Shown piece by piece: positions 25,039-33,828 of a stretch of DNA of 64,000 nt. Each line of letters starts with the position of its first letter. The first letter of the stretch is position 1. The notes below the pieces were generated by a model. That model was not told the origin of the DNA, did not search any database, and worked only from the letters and a program-made list of their open reading frames with translations. A program made the position numbers and the translations under genes. This stretch comes from Acidobacteriota bacterium (GTDB taxonomy: Bacteria; Acidobacteriota; Terriglobia; Acidiferrales; UBA7541). The stretch covers positions 184,820 through 248,819 of the forward strand of contig JABCZJ010000007.1 of NCBI GenBank assembly GCA_013289715.1, read 5' to 3'.

Positions 25039-26106
25039 TTGACTGCCCCGCCGAACTCGAACGATCCCTCGACTCTGCTCCCGGCGTTGCCGCAGGGCGC
25101 CGAAATTCTGATCATCCGCCTGCGCTCACTGGGCGATGTGGTGCTGGAAACTCCTGTCATCGTTGCGCTGCACTCCTGGCGCCCCGATTTGCGAATCTCC
25201 GTGCTAGTGGAGCCGCGCTTCGCGCCCTTGCTCGAAGGGAATCCGGCAATCGGCGAGCTCATTTTTTCACGCGGCCTCGGTGAGACGGCGCTCGATTTGC
25301 TGCGACGCAAGATCCCCATCGTCTTCAACCAGCACGGCGGTCCGCGCAGCGCCATGCTCACCGGCGCGTCCGGCTCTCCGCTGCGCGTCGGCTGGGCCGG
25401 ATACCAGTATTCGTTTCTGTACAACGTAGCAGTGCCGGACGCGAAGGAATTTTATGGCACGCCCGCCGTGCACTCCGTCGAGCATCGCATCTCGCAGTTC
25501 TATTTCACCGGCCTGCCGCGCGGGCCGATTCCGCGCGCTCAGGTTTTTCCACAGCCTGACGCAATTACATCAGTTGCTCGTAAGCTGGGGGAGAAGGGAA
25601 TCGTCGCGGGCGCGCCTTACGCGGTGCTGCAGCCGGCCGCGCGTTTGCCAGAGATGCGCTGGCCTGTCGCCAAGTTTGGAGAACTCGCGCGCTGGTTGCG
25701 CGAGAAGCATGGAATGGTGAGCGTCGTGAATCTGGGAGCGCGCGACGATGAAATCGCTGCCGAAGTTCAAACCGAAATGCAAAATTGCGCCACAGTGGTG
25801 AATGGTCAACTGGACATACGTGAGCTGATCGCGCTGATCGCCGGCTCGCGCATTTTCGTCGGAAATGATTCCGGTCCCGCGCATCTGGCGGCGGCACTGC
25901 AGCGGCCCAGCGTCGTAATTTTCAGCGTCACCGACCCGGTCCAATGGCGACCCTGGCAGGCAGATCATCGCATCGTGCAAACCGGCGCCACGTTCGACCA
26001 CCCGCGCGGCGACAAAGCCATCGCCGTGAGCAATCCGCGCGCGATTTCAACCATTGCGGTTGACGAGGTACGCCAAAGTTGCGAAGAATTGCTGGCGGGC
26101 AGGTAA
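25039..26106 (+). CDS. Family 9 glycosyltransferase (ADP-heptose:LPS heptosyltransferase type)
   Basis: A 355-residue GT-B enzyme. ILIIRLRSLGDVVLETPVIV is the GT9 N-terminal motif, and SRIFVGNDSGPAHLAAALQRPSVVIF is the donor-binding C-terminal motif. It probably transfers heptose or a related sugar onto lipopolysaccharide core at the cytoplasmic face of the inner membrane, consistent with a Gram-negative envelope. TTG 25039 is the only plausible start near the conserved region. It follows the Trm112-like gene and is probably co-transcribed with it. Confidence 0.9.
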   Translation: MTAPPNSNDPSTLLPALPQGAEILIIRLRSLGDVVLETPVIVALHSWRPDLRISVLVEPRFAPLLEGNPAIGELIFSRGLGETALDLLRRKIPIVFNQHGGPRSAMLTGASGSPLRVGWAGYQYSFLYNVAVPDAKEFYGTPAVHSVEHRISQFYFTGLPRGPIPRAQVFPQPDAITSVARKLGEKGIVAGAPYAVLQPAARLPEMRWPVAKFGELARWLREKHGMVSVVNLGARDDEIAAEVQTEMQNCATVVNGQLDIRELIALIAGSRIFVGNDSGPAHLAAALQRPSVVIFSVTDPVQWRPWQADHRIVQTGATFDHPRGDKAIAVSNPRAISTIAVDEVRQSCEELLAGR

Positions 26107-26171
26107 GCGTGCCGGCAAGATCCAAAGCCTGAAATGCCGCAGCGCTGCGCAGCAAAGCATCACGCGTCGCG

Positions 26172-26630
26172 CTACGGCGCGAATCCGAGAGATTGATCCT
26201 TGTATTCGATCTGCAGACGCACTTCCTTCGTCTTGCTTTGCTTCAGCACATCGTGCGCTGAGGGAAACGGCGCAAACGGACTCAGCTCGACAGTAACGAC
26301 AGTCCCGGACGGGCGCTCCGGCCCCTGCTTAATTTCTTCCGCGTTTTCGATGTGATAGCTTTTCACCGGGCCGTAATATCCGTTGGGTCCCCAATCTTCC
26401 AGAAAATCTTGATACGTGTAACTCGGACCCGGACTCCACAAGTGATAGCCCTGTTCCAGATTTCCAGCCGCCACAGTATCCAGGAAATGCTTTGCGGTGC
26501 GAACTTCCGTATGGAATCGCAGTAAATACCAGGAAAAACCCACCACCAGCGCGATAAAAACGATGGTGGTAATAATGTACCGGCGAACTTTGTCCGGCGG
26601 GTGTTCTTCCGACCCGTCAAAGATTCCCAC
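26172..26630 (-). CDS. Hypothetical single-pass membrane protein, DUF4878-like layout
   Basis: A 152-residue protein with one transmembrane helix (YIITTIVFIALVVGFSWYLL, residues 18-37) and an extracytoplasmic domain containing TAKHFLDTVAAGNLEQGYHL and VTVELSPFAPFP. The helix-then-NTF2-like domain layout is seen in several lipoprotein and DUF4878-type families, but I do not recognise a specific one. It lies downstream of the efflux permease and may be the last gene of that operon (60-base gap). Confidence 0.65.
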   Translation of the reverse strand: MGIFDGSEEHPPDKVRRYIITTIVFIALVVGFSWYLLRFHTEVRTAKHFLDTVAAGNLEQGYHLWSPGPSYTYQDFLEDWGPNGYYGPVKSYHIENAEEIKQGPERPSGTVVTVELSPFAPFPSAHDVLKQSKTKEVRLQIEYKDQSLGFAP

Positions 26631-26690
26631 GAGATCTCCTCAGTTTACTTTCCGGCAAAAGCGGCGCCGGCCCACCGGCCCGCTGCCGCA

Positions 26691-27809
26691 CTAGAGCTGC
26701 CGTTTAAATAACATAATGCTGAACGTCGTCATCACGACGGCGATGCCCAGCAAAACTAGCACGTCCACGTAGATTCCTTCAATGCCGGTATTCTTCAGCG
26801 TAAGATTTCGCAGCGCATGCACCGCGTAGGTGAACGGATCAATCACCGAGACCCATTTCAGCCACCACGGAAACGCCGCGATCGGATACACCGCGCCGGA
26901 CGGAAAGAATAGCAGCGTATTCAACACGCCAAAAATTGCGCGCGGCACCAGCGGATCGTCCACGCGCACCATCAGCAGGAACATGAAACTCATCATCGCC
27001 AGCCCGGTCGCTCCCACCACCACAATCAAATAAAACAGCCGTAGCGGATTCCAGATTTCCGGCAGCCCGACGATCAACCCGCCGATGATCGTCAACACCA
27101 TGCCGGTCATCATGCCCTTGATCACACCCGAGCCAACCAGCGAGAACACCAGCTCCGATTTGGTGATTGGCGTTGTGAGATAGCCCTCGTGCAGTCCGCG
27201 CGCCTTGTCGTCAATATAGGTGATTCCGCCGCCGATCATGGCGACCACGAAAATCGAAAGCGCGATGGTGCCCGCCAGCAAATACTTGATGTACTCGACG
27301 TATGGATAAATCTCCACCGTGTTCAATTGCACGGAGCCTTCCAGTCGCGGCGTCACGTCCGGCGTGTTCAACTCTTCCACCATTTGCTGTACGCGCTCGA
27401 TGATCGCACTGGAAATAAACTGGTCGGTATTGTCTTCGGTGAAAGCAATGCGCGGCCGGTCGCGCTGGTAGAATCGCCGCGAAAAATCGTGCGGGATCAC
27501 CACCAGCGCGCGCACCCTGCCTGTTTGCAAATCGTGCGTCGCCTGCGGCTCGGATTCGTACTCGACCACTTTGAACGTCCGCGGCCCGGCGGTGATGCCA
27601 TTGAACATCTCGCGGATCTTGTGCGATTCCACCGAGTGATCCTGATCCACGAAGCCTATTTCCACGCCCGTTACTTTTCCACCGAACGCGTAGCCGAGCA
27701 CGATCAGCTGCACCAGCGGCAGCACCATGGACACCATCATTAACGCCGGGCTGCGGAAGAATTTCCGCAGGTCGCGTTCAATGAGCGCACCGACGCGCCG
27801 AAAGTTCAT
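26691..27809 (-). CDS. ABC-2-type efflux permease (YhhJ/YbhR-like)
   Basis: A 372-residue permease with one N-terminal helix (SPALMMVSMVLPLVQLIVLG), a ~140-residue extracytoplasmic domain and five more helices at the C-terminal half. FFPSGAVYPIAAFPWWLKWV is the usual ABC-2 signature region. The layout matches YhhJ/YbhR/YbhS permeases that work with an HlyD-type periplasmic adaptor. The genes upstream encode the ATPase, adaptor and TetR regulator, so this is a drug- or toxic-compound efflux pump component. Confidence 0.93.
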   Translation of the reverse strand: MNFRRVGALIERDLRKFFRSPALMMVSMVLPLVQLIVLGYAFGGKVTGVEIGFVDQDHSVESHKIREMFNGITAGPRTFKVVEYESEPQATHDLQTGRVRALVVIPHDFSRRFYQRDRPRIAFTEDNTDQFISSAIIERVQQMVEELNTPDVTPRLEGSVQLNTVEIYPYVEYIKYLLAGTIALSIFVVAMIGGGITYIDDKARGLHEGYLTTPITKSELVFSLVGSGVIKGMMTGMVLTIIGGLIVGLPEIWNPLRLFYLIVVVGATGLAMMSFMFLLMVRVDDPLVPRAIFGVLNTLLFFPSGAVYPIAAFPWWLKWVSVIDPFTYAVHALRNLTLKNTGIEGIYVDVLVLLGIAVVMTTFSIMLFKRQL

Positions 27810-27845
27810 CGCGCTCCTTCAACACGGCGCCGCCACAGCACGCCG

Positions 27846-28865
27846 CTAACGATAGAGATGGCCGATATCAAGCCGCGCTCCTTCTTTTGCCGCATCGCGC
27901 AGGTCGCTGCCGGTGTAATGCAGAAACACATCGTCGAGCGTCGTGCTCTGCACGGTCACGCGTTTCACTTGCACGCCGCGCGCCCGAGCCAAATCCATCA
28001 GTGCCGCAACCGTCGCCGGACCGTCGTGCGATGCGATGTGCACCAAGCCGTCCCGCTGCGTCACGCCCGCGGCCTGTGCCAGTTTGCGCAGCTGATCGTC
28101 CCAATCCGGCGGCGCGTTCGCGAATTCCGCCTCCACCGTGTCATTGCCCGGCACGCTGTCTTTCAATTTCGTGGGCGTATCGAGCGCCACCAGCTTGCCG
28201 TGATCCACAATCGCGATGCGGTCGCACAGTTTGTCGGCTTCATCCATGTAGTGCGTGGTCAGCAAAATCGTCAGGTCCGACCGCTGGCACAGACTGCGAA
28301 TCAATTGCCACACATTCGAACGCGAAACGGGATCAAGTCCCGTGGTCGGCTCGTCCAAAAACAAAATCTTGGGCGAGTGCACCAGCCCGCGCGCGATTTC
28401 CAGCCGCCTGCGCATGCCGCCGGAAAATGTGCGCACCAGCGCGTCCTTGAACTTCACTAGATCCACAGATTCCAGCAGGTCGAGAATCAGTTTGTCGCGC
28501 GAGGTACGCGGCACGCCGTAAAGCTTGGCGTGAATCAGCATATTTTCCGACGCGGTCAATTCCGGGTCGGACGTCAGGGCCTGGGGAATTACGCCCATGG
28601 CATTGCGAACGCCATCGGCGTCAGTGCGCACGTCGTGTCCCGCGACAATCGCCGTCCCGGAAGTGGGTGGCGTAAGCGTCGTCATCATGCGGATCAGCGT
28701 GGTTTTTCCCGCCCCATTCGGACCCAGCAACCCGAAAATCTCCCGCTGCCGCACGCTGAAACTTATGTCGTTCACAGCCACCAACTCACCGAACTTTTTC
28801 GTCAGGTGCTGCACCTCAATCGCGTTGGCGGTTGGCTGTTCCATCAGCGTCGGCATCTGCGTCAC
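27846..28865 (-). CDS. ABC-type multidrug transporter ATP-binding protein
   Basis: A 339-residue ATPase. It shows Walker A GPNGAGKTT near residue 49, signature FSGGMRRRLEIARGL near 145 and Walker B ILFLDEPTTGLDPVSR near 168. The ~100-residue C-terminal domain after VALDTPTKLKDSV is typical of DrrA/YbhF-type drug exporters. Its start overlaps the end of the HlyD gene by 4 bases, and the permease follows after 36 bases, giving a tight operon. Confidence 0.95.
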   Translation of the reverse strand: MTQMPTLMEQPTANAIEVQHLTKKFGELVAVNDISFSVRQREIFGLLGPNGAGKTTLIRMMTTLTPPTSGTAIVAGHDVRTDADGVRNAMGVIPQALTSDPELTASENMLIHAKLYGVPRTSRDKLILDLLESVDLVKFKDALVRTFSGGMRRRLEIARGLVHSPKILFLDEPTTGLDPVSRSNVWQLIRSLCQRSDLTILLTTHYMDEADKLCDRIAIVDHGKLVALDTPTKLKDSVPGNDTVEAEFANAPPDWDDQLRKLAQAAGVTQRDGLVHIASHDGPATVAALMDLARARGVQVKRVTVQSTTLDDVFLHYTGSDLRDAAKEGARLDIGHLYR

Positions 28866-29935
28866 AATTGCGCGAACCAGCTCTTCTTCGGCGGGCGCGG
28901 CAGCAGCACGGTGGCCGTCATTCCCGTAAATAGCCGCCGCTCTGGGTTGGGAATGGAAACCTTGATCGCAAAAGTCTTGATGTCGCGCTTGGTGCGGCTC
29001 ACATCGCGCTGCGTGGCAAAATCATTTTCCACGCCGCGGAAAATCACGGGCCCTTCGGTGACGTCTCCGGAAGGCAGTTGCACGCGCAGCTTCTGCCCCA
29101 CCACGACGGAAGCGATGTACGTTTCTTCCACATCCGCGCGCACCCACAGATGGTCCACGTCCACCACCACCACGATGGGCGATCCTGCAGACACAACTTC
29201 ACCCTGCTTCGCCACGCGCACCGAGACGATCCCATCGAGCGGCGCGTAAATCTTCGTGTAACCCAACTGCGTGGCCATTTGCGCTTCGCTCGCGCGCGCC
29301 TGCTCGAGTTGCGCCATGGCGGTCGAAATCGCGCTCTTGCGGGCATCCACCTGAACGCGATTGGCCTGCGCCACAGTCACCGCCGCGGTTTCGGCCTTGG
29401 TCGCTTGCTCCAGCGCCGCAACGTTCGCTTGCGAGATCCGCACTGCGGCTTCGGCGTGATCGCGGTCCTGCGCGGAAACCTCGCCCTTGTCGAAAAGCTG
29501 CTGCATGCGCCGCAGATCATCCTTATCGCGCTTCAACTGCGCGCGCGCCGGCTCCAGCTGCGCTTCCGCGTAAGTTGCTCGCTCGTGCGCTTCGATCAGC
29601 GAAGCGTCCGTCTGTCCATTGGTCCACGTGTAATTGTGATTCGCTTCGTTCACCTGCTCTTCCAGGCTGATCACGTTCGCTTTGGTGGCCGCCAAGTTCG
29701 CTTCCAGTTCCTGGCTGTCAAGCTCGGCGATCAGGTCGCCTTTCTTCACGGCGCTTCCCTCATCCACGGTCAGATTGATAATGCGCCCGGTAATCTGCGG
29801 GCTCACGATCACCTCGTTGCCGTCCACCACACCGATCAACGGAATGTCCGTCCCGTGCGGCGTTGTGAAATAGTAGGCCACCGCCGCAATCACAAAAATT
29901 ACCAGCAGGAACGTCGCAAACTTTCGGCCGGTCAT
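28862..29935 (-). CDS. HlyD/EmrA-type membrane fusion protein
   Basis: A 357-residue periplasmic adaptor anchored by one N-terminal helix (FATFLLVIFVIAAVAYYF). It has a biotinyl-lipoyl-like half (VDEGSAVKKGDLIAELDSQE), a long coiled-coil hairpin rich in Ala, Gln and Glu (about 95-220), the returning half (IYAPLDGIVSVRVAKQGEVV) and beta-barrel DHLWVRADVEETYIASVV. It would link the ABC permease to an outer-membrane channel. Coupled by 4-base overlaps to the TetR gene upstream and the ATPase gene downstream. Confidence 0.94.
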   Translation of the reverse strand: MTGRKFATFLLVIFVIAAVAYYFTTPHGTDIPLIGVVDGNEVIVSPQITGRIINLTVDEGSAVKKGDLIAELDSQELEANLAATKANVISLEEQVNEANHNYTWTNGQTDASLIEAHERATYAEAQLEPARAQLKRDKDDLRRMQQLFDKGEVSAQDRDHAEAAVRISQANVAALEQATKAETAAVTVAQANRVQVDARKSAISTAMAQLEQARASEAQMATQLGYTKIYAPLDGIVSVRVAKQGEVVSAGSPIVVVVDVDHLWVRADVEETYIASVVVGQKLRVQLPSGDVTEGPVIFRGVENDFATQRDVSRTKRDIKTFAIKVSIPNPERRLFTGMTATVLLPRPPKKSWFAQL

Positions 29936-30570
29936 CGGGCCCTCGCTTTTGTACGACTCAATCCATGATCGAGAAATTCCAGCAGTGCTTGTTTGCGAGC
30001 GGCCAGCGCGTGCGGCGTCAACAGGTTGTGCCCCGCCACCTGGCTGAAAATCGCCGCAGCGGCGAAATACGATGTCGTCATGCCCATGATCGTGAAGGCC
30101 GTGTCATGCGGATCCACGGAGCGAAATTCTCCGGAGGCAATCCCTTGTTCCAGCGTTCTCACCAATTGATTGTGGAAGGGTCGAAGATATTGGCGCACGA
30201 TCCAGTCGAATTCCTTCGTGGACTCCATAGCTTCCCGGTGCACCAGGCGAGGGTAATTCGGATGCGAAGCCAGAAAATCAAAATACGCGGTGATGAATTC
30301 GCGCAGCCGCTCGCGCGGAGAAGATTGCTCGCGCTGCGGCTGATATACTCCGCTGCGCAGTTGCCGAAAAAGATTTTCCAGCACCGCGCGATGCAAATGG
30401 CGCTTGTCGCCGAAGTAATAGTAGAGCATCGCCTTGTTGGCATGCGCCGCCGTCGCGATTTGCTCGGTGCGCGCCCCGGCCAGCCCCTGCGCGGCGAAAT
30501 GCTGTTCGGCTGCGGCAAGGATGCGTCGCGCCGTTGCTGGATTCTCGGTTTTTCTTCGTCCGCGTCGCAC
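29932..30570 (-). CDS. TetR-family transcriptional regulator of the efflux operon
   Basis: A 212-residue repressor. The N-terminal helix-turn-helix spans about residues 14-60 (ARRILAAAEQHFAAQGLAGA, then IATAAHANKAMLYYYFGDKR), followed by an all-helical ligand-binding domain with the DFLASHPNYPRLVHRE segment of the CecR/YbiH-like group. It is the second gene of the operon, and a perfect palindrome upstream of the first gene (31601-31616) is the obvious candidate operator, implying autoregulation. Confidence 0.94.
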   Translation of the reverse strand: MRRGRRKTENPATARRILAAAEQHFAAQGLAGARTEQIATAAHANKAMLYYYFGDKRHLHRAVLENLFRQLRSGVYQPQREQSSPRERLREFITAYFDFLASHPNYPRLVHREAMESTKEFDWIVRQYLRPFHNQLVRTLEQGIASGEFRSVDPHDTAFTIMGMTTSYFAAAAIFSQVAGHNLLTPHALAARKQALLEFLDHGLSRTKARAR

Positions 30571-30580
30571 TTTTCTGCTC

Positions 30581-31570
30581 CTACAGTCCTATCCGCTGCA
30601 TCACGTTGGCGGGATAACGCAAACCCGCCGTGATGCCCTTGGGCGCAATCTCGTTGATGCGCGCCAAATCGTCTTTCGACAGCGAAACATTCAACGCCCC
30701 TAGATTGTCTTCGAGATAATTGCGACGCTTGGTGCCGGGAATGGGTACCAGGTCCTCGCCCTGCGCCAGCACCCACGCCAAGGCTAGTTGCGCCGGCGTG
30801 CAATGCTTTTCCACCGCCATCGCTTCAATCCGCCTCACCAGTTCCATGTTCTTCTCGAAGTTCTCACCCTGAAACCGCGGTGCATTGCGCCGGAAATCTC
30901 CCTCGGCGAAATCATCAGCCTTTTTGATTTGCCCAGTGAGGAAGCCGCGCCCCAGCGGGCTATAGGGAACGAACCCGATGCCCAGCTCCCGGCACAAGCC
31001 GAGCAATTCGTCTTCGGGATCGCGGGACCACAGCGAATATTCCGTTTGCAGCGCCGTAATCTGGAAAGTGGCATGCGCCCGCCGAATGGTTTGCACGCCC
31101 GCCTCGGAAAGTCCCAGGTACCGCACCTTTCCCTGTTCCACCAATCGCGCCATCGCCCCAACCGTGTCTTCAATGGGCACCTGCGGGTCCACGCGATGCT
31201 GGTAATACAGATCAATCGCAGAGATGCGCAATCGCCGCAGGCTGGCCTCGCAGCTCTGCTGCACATATTCCGGGCGCCCGCTCACTCCCCGCGCAGTGGG
31301 GTTCGCGGGATCGCGCACGATTCCGAATTTTGTGGCGATGATTACCTCGTGGCGGCGCTTCTCGATGGCTCGACCCACCAGCTCTTCGTTGCGCCCGATT
31401 CCGTAGACGTCCGCTGTATGCAGCAGGGTAACGCCACGCTCCACGGCGTAATCAATCGTAGCGATGGATTCGGTTTCGTCCGTCGCGCCGTAGAATTCAG
31501 ACATACCCATGCAGCCCAGCCCCACGGCGGAAACCACGAGCGAGCTTCTCCCCAGCCGGCGGTATTGCAT
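30581..31570 (-). CDS. Aldo/keto reductase (YajO/Tas-like)
   Basis: A 329-residue NADPH-dependent oxidoreductase with a TIM-barrel. The catalytic tetrad residues are visible: Asp and Tyr in [13 protein letters not shown], Lys in IIATKFGIV and His in YYQHRVDP. The cofactor region is near [15 protein letters not shown]. It is the first gene of the efflux operon, 10 bases before the TetR gene, so it may detoxify reactive carbonyl compounds in the same response that induces the pump (inference). Confidence 0.95.
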   Translation of the reverse strand: MQYRRLGRSSLVVSAVGLGCMGMSEFYGATDETESIATIDYAVERGVTLLHTADVYGIGRNEELVGRAIEKRRHEVIIATKFGIVRDPANPTARGVSGRPEYVQQSCEASLRRLRISAIDLYYQHRVDPQVPIEDTVGAMARLVEQGKVRYLGLSEAGVQTIRRAHATFQITALQTEYSLWSRDPEDELLGLCRELGIGFVPYSPLGRGFLTGQIKKADDFAEGDFRRNAPRFQGENFEKNMELVRRIEAMAVEKHCTPAQLALAWVLAQGEDLVPIPGTKRRNYLEDNLGALNVSLSKDDLARINEIAPKGITAGLRYPANVMQRIGL

Positions 31571-31600
31571 GCATCTTCCCTTAAGCGAATGACATTCTTT

Positions 31601-31616
31601 AACTAACTAGTTAGTT
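31601..31616. promoter_or_regulatory. Perfect 16-bp palindrome, probable TetR operator
   Basis: AACTAACTAGTTAGTT is its own reverse complement and lies 30 bases upstream of the aldo/keto reductase start, the first gene of the operon that encodes a TetR-family repressor. The AACTAACTAGTTAGTT half-site spacing is of the type bound by many TetR dimers. Its AT-rich surroundings fit an overlapping promoter. Confidence 0.75.
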
Positions 31617-31703
31617 TAATAGCTCGAGCCCGCGCCGTCAAGCACAGCAGTGCGTCACCGCGAAAGCTCGTCTCTTGATACGCAGGAAAGGGAAAGTTGA
31701 TTA

Positions 31704-32837
31704 CTAAGCGTCCAGCGCCCCGCCGGAACCGGCCGGCAGTTCGATGGAATACTTTGTGCGGGCCTTTTCAGCGTGCAGCTCGAGCGCCAGCTCAATCAGC
31801 CGGTCAATCAGCTTCGGATACGGCAGTCCCGAAGCTTCCCACAGCTTCGGATACATGCTGATAGACGTAAAGCCCGGAATCGTGTTCAGTTCGTTCACGT
31901 AAATCTTGCTGCTGCGCCGTTCTAGGAAGAAATCGCAGCGCGCCATTCCCGCGCCGTCAATGCAGCGAAAAGCGCGCACCGCGTAATCCTGGAACACGGC
32001 TACCTGCGCCTTTGTCAATTTTGCCGGGATCACCAACTGCGTCCCCTGTTCCAAATATTTCGCCTGGTAGTCGTAAAACTCGCGATGCGGAACGATTTCG
32101 CCCGGAATCGATGCGCTCAGATCGTGGTTACCCAGCACGGAGACCTCAATCTCGCGCCCTACCACGCCGCGCTCGACGATAATCTTCAGCGCAAATTCCG
32201 CTGCGTGATCCATCGCCGCCGAAATCTCGTGCGCTGCTTTCACCTTCGTCATTCCGACGGACGATCCCAGCGTCGCGGGCTTCACGAACAACGGAAAGCG
32301 GAATTTCTTCTTGATGGCTTTCAGTACTTTTGCGCGTTCATGCTCCCACTCCGCGCGACGCACAGCCAGAAACGGCACGATCGGCAATCCAGCCTGCTCG
32401 AACAAGCGCTTCTGCACGTCCTTATCCATGCCTACCGCCGACGCCAGCACGCCCGCGCCCACGTAAGGCAATCCCGCCAGCTCGATCAACCCTTGCACCG
32501 TGCCGTCTTCACCGAATGTGCCATGCAGAACCGGAAACACCACGTCCACGCCCACGCTCGGCTGGCCCGCTGCAGGTCCCAATGGAACCAAACTCGCGGC
32601 GCTAGGATCCGGGGGCAGCACCACGCGATCGCCCGATTTCAGCACGTCCGCCAGCAGCTTGATCGATCTGGTTCCCACCAACCACCGGCCGTCTTTCGAA
32701 ATGCCGATCGGCACAGCTTCGTATTTTTCAGGATCGAGCGCGCGGATCACCGAAGCAGCGGACGCCAGCGAGACTTCGTGCTCTCCCGAGCGCCCGCCGA
32801 AAAGCACACCGATGCGCAAGCGCTTCGTAGCGCTCAT
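31704..32837 (-). CDS. ddl: D-alanine--D-alanine ligase
   Basis: A 377-residue ATP-grasp enzyme that joins two D-alanines for peptidoglycan. LRIGVLFGGRSGEHEVSLAS is the family N-terminus, VFPVLHGTFGEDGTVQGLIE the substrate region, and VKPATLGSSVGMTKV and VNELNTIPGFTSISMYPKLW the ATP/Mg-binding and catalytic segments. Length fits the DdlA-type branch. It is a single gene here, not in a mur/fts cluster. Confidence 0.96.
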   Translation of the reverse strand: MSATKRLRIGVLFGGRSGEHEVSLASAASVIRALDPEKYEAVPIGISKDGRWLVGTRSIKLLADVLKSGDRVVLPPDPSAASLVPLGPAAGQPSVGVDVVFPVLHGTFGEDGTVQGLIELAGLPYVGAGVLASAVGMDKDVQKRLFEQAGLPIVPFLAVRRAEWEHERAKVLKAIKKKFRFPLFVKPATLGSSVGMTKVKAAHEISAAMDHAAEFALKIIVERGVVGREIEVSVLGNHDLSASIPGEIVPHREFYDYQAKYLEQGTQLVIPAKLTKAQVAVFQDYAVRAFRCIDGAGMARCDFFLERRSSKIYVNELNTIPGFTSISMYPKLWEASGLPYPKLIDRLIELALELHAEKARTKYSIELPAGSGGALDA

Positions 32838-32877
32838 CGTGTCACCGCCCGGCGCACACCAAAAGAGCCTCCGCCGA

Positions 32878-33789
32878 TCACAGGATCTTCTTCCCCAGGC
32901 CGGAGAGAACCAATTCCACGCCCAGCGTCGCCGTCGTATTGTGCAAATCGATCACCGGATTCACCTCCACCACTTCGAATGAAACCATCTGCTTGCTGTC
33001 TGCAATCATTTCCAGCGCCAAATGAGCCTCGCGATACGTCACGCCGCCGCGCACCGGCGTGCCCACTCCCGGCGCGTCGCTCGGGTCCACGAAATCCATA
33101 TCCAGGCTCACCACAATCCCCGCCGTATCGTCTCCCGCAAAGCGCAGCGCTTCGGCCATCACCTCGCGCATGCCGCGCTCGTCAATATCGCGCATGGTAA
33201 AAATATGTACGCCAGAATCTTTCACCAGCCGCCGCTCTTTCGCATCCAGATCGCGAATCCCCACCAGCACTACGTTGCGCGGTTCCACCATCGGCTTGAT
33301 GCCAGCCAGATCCGTAAGCTCGGGCGGTCCATAACCCATGATCGACGCCAGCGGCATCCCGTGCACGTTGCCCGAAGGCGAAGAATCCGGCGTATTCATA
33401 TCGCCGTGCGCGTCCAGCCAAATCACGCCCACGCGTTTCGATTCCTTGTCGAAGTGCGCCGCCGCGCCCGCAGTGGTGCCCACCGCAATCGAATGATCGC
33501 CGCCAAGCACCAACGGGATCATGTCCTCATCCAAAGTTTTTTTCACCGCGTCGGCCAAACCCTTACACGCCTGCGAAATTTCGTCCAGATAACGCGCGCG
33601 CTTCTCGCCATAGGGCTGTTCTTCGGGCTGCGGCACCTGCACGTTGCCGATGTCTTCGACTTGCCTTCCCAGTTGTTTCAGCCGCGCCTGCAATCCCGCC
33701 ACGCGCAACGCGGACGGGCCCATATCCACGCCGCGGCGGCTCGCGCCCAAGTCCATCGGCACACCGATAATGCGAATTTTGTCGGGCAT
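32878..33789 (-). CDS. rocF: Arginase
   Basis: A 303-residue di-manganese enzyme that hydrolyses arginine to ornithine and urea. All three ureohydrolase motifs are present: VLGGDHSIAVGT, WLDAHGDMNTP and SLDMDFVDPSDAPGVGTPV, together with GNVHGMPLA. Start ATG 33789 and the opening IRIIGVPMDLGASRRGVDMG are typical of the RocF arginases. It lies in a run of minus-strand housekeeping genes with no arginine-catabolic partner nearby. Confidence 0.95.
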   Translation of the reverse strand: MPDKIRIIGVPMDLGASRRGVDMGPSALRVAGLQARLKQLGRQVEDIGNVQVPQPEEQPYGEKRARYLDEISQACKGLADAVKKTLDEDMIPLVLGGDHSIAVGTTAGAAAHFDKESKRVGVIWLDAHGDMNTPDSSPSGNVHGMPLASIMGYGPPELTDLAGIKPMVEPRNVVLVGIRDLDAKERRLVKDSGVHIFTMRDIDERGMREVMAEALRFAGDDTAGIVVSLDMDFVDPSDAPGVGTPVRGGVTYREAHLALEMIADSKQMVSFEVVEVNPVIDLHNTTATLGVELVLSGLGKKIL

Positions 33790-33828
33790 ATTTTTTGTTT
33801 TCGCGACCCCAATACGGGGGAGGGAACC

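Noticed and set aside
32085..33200. Plus-strand ORF opposite ddl and arginase
   Set aside because: Covers two genes with excellent motifs on the other strand and is itself low-complexity.
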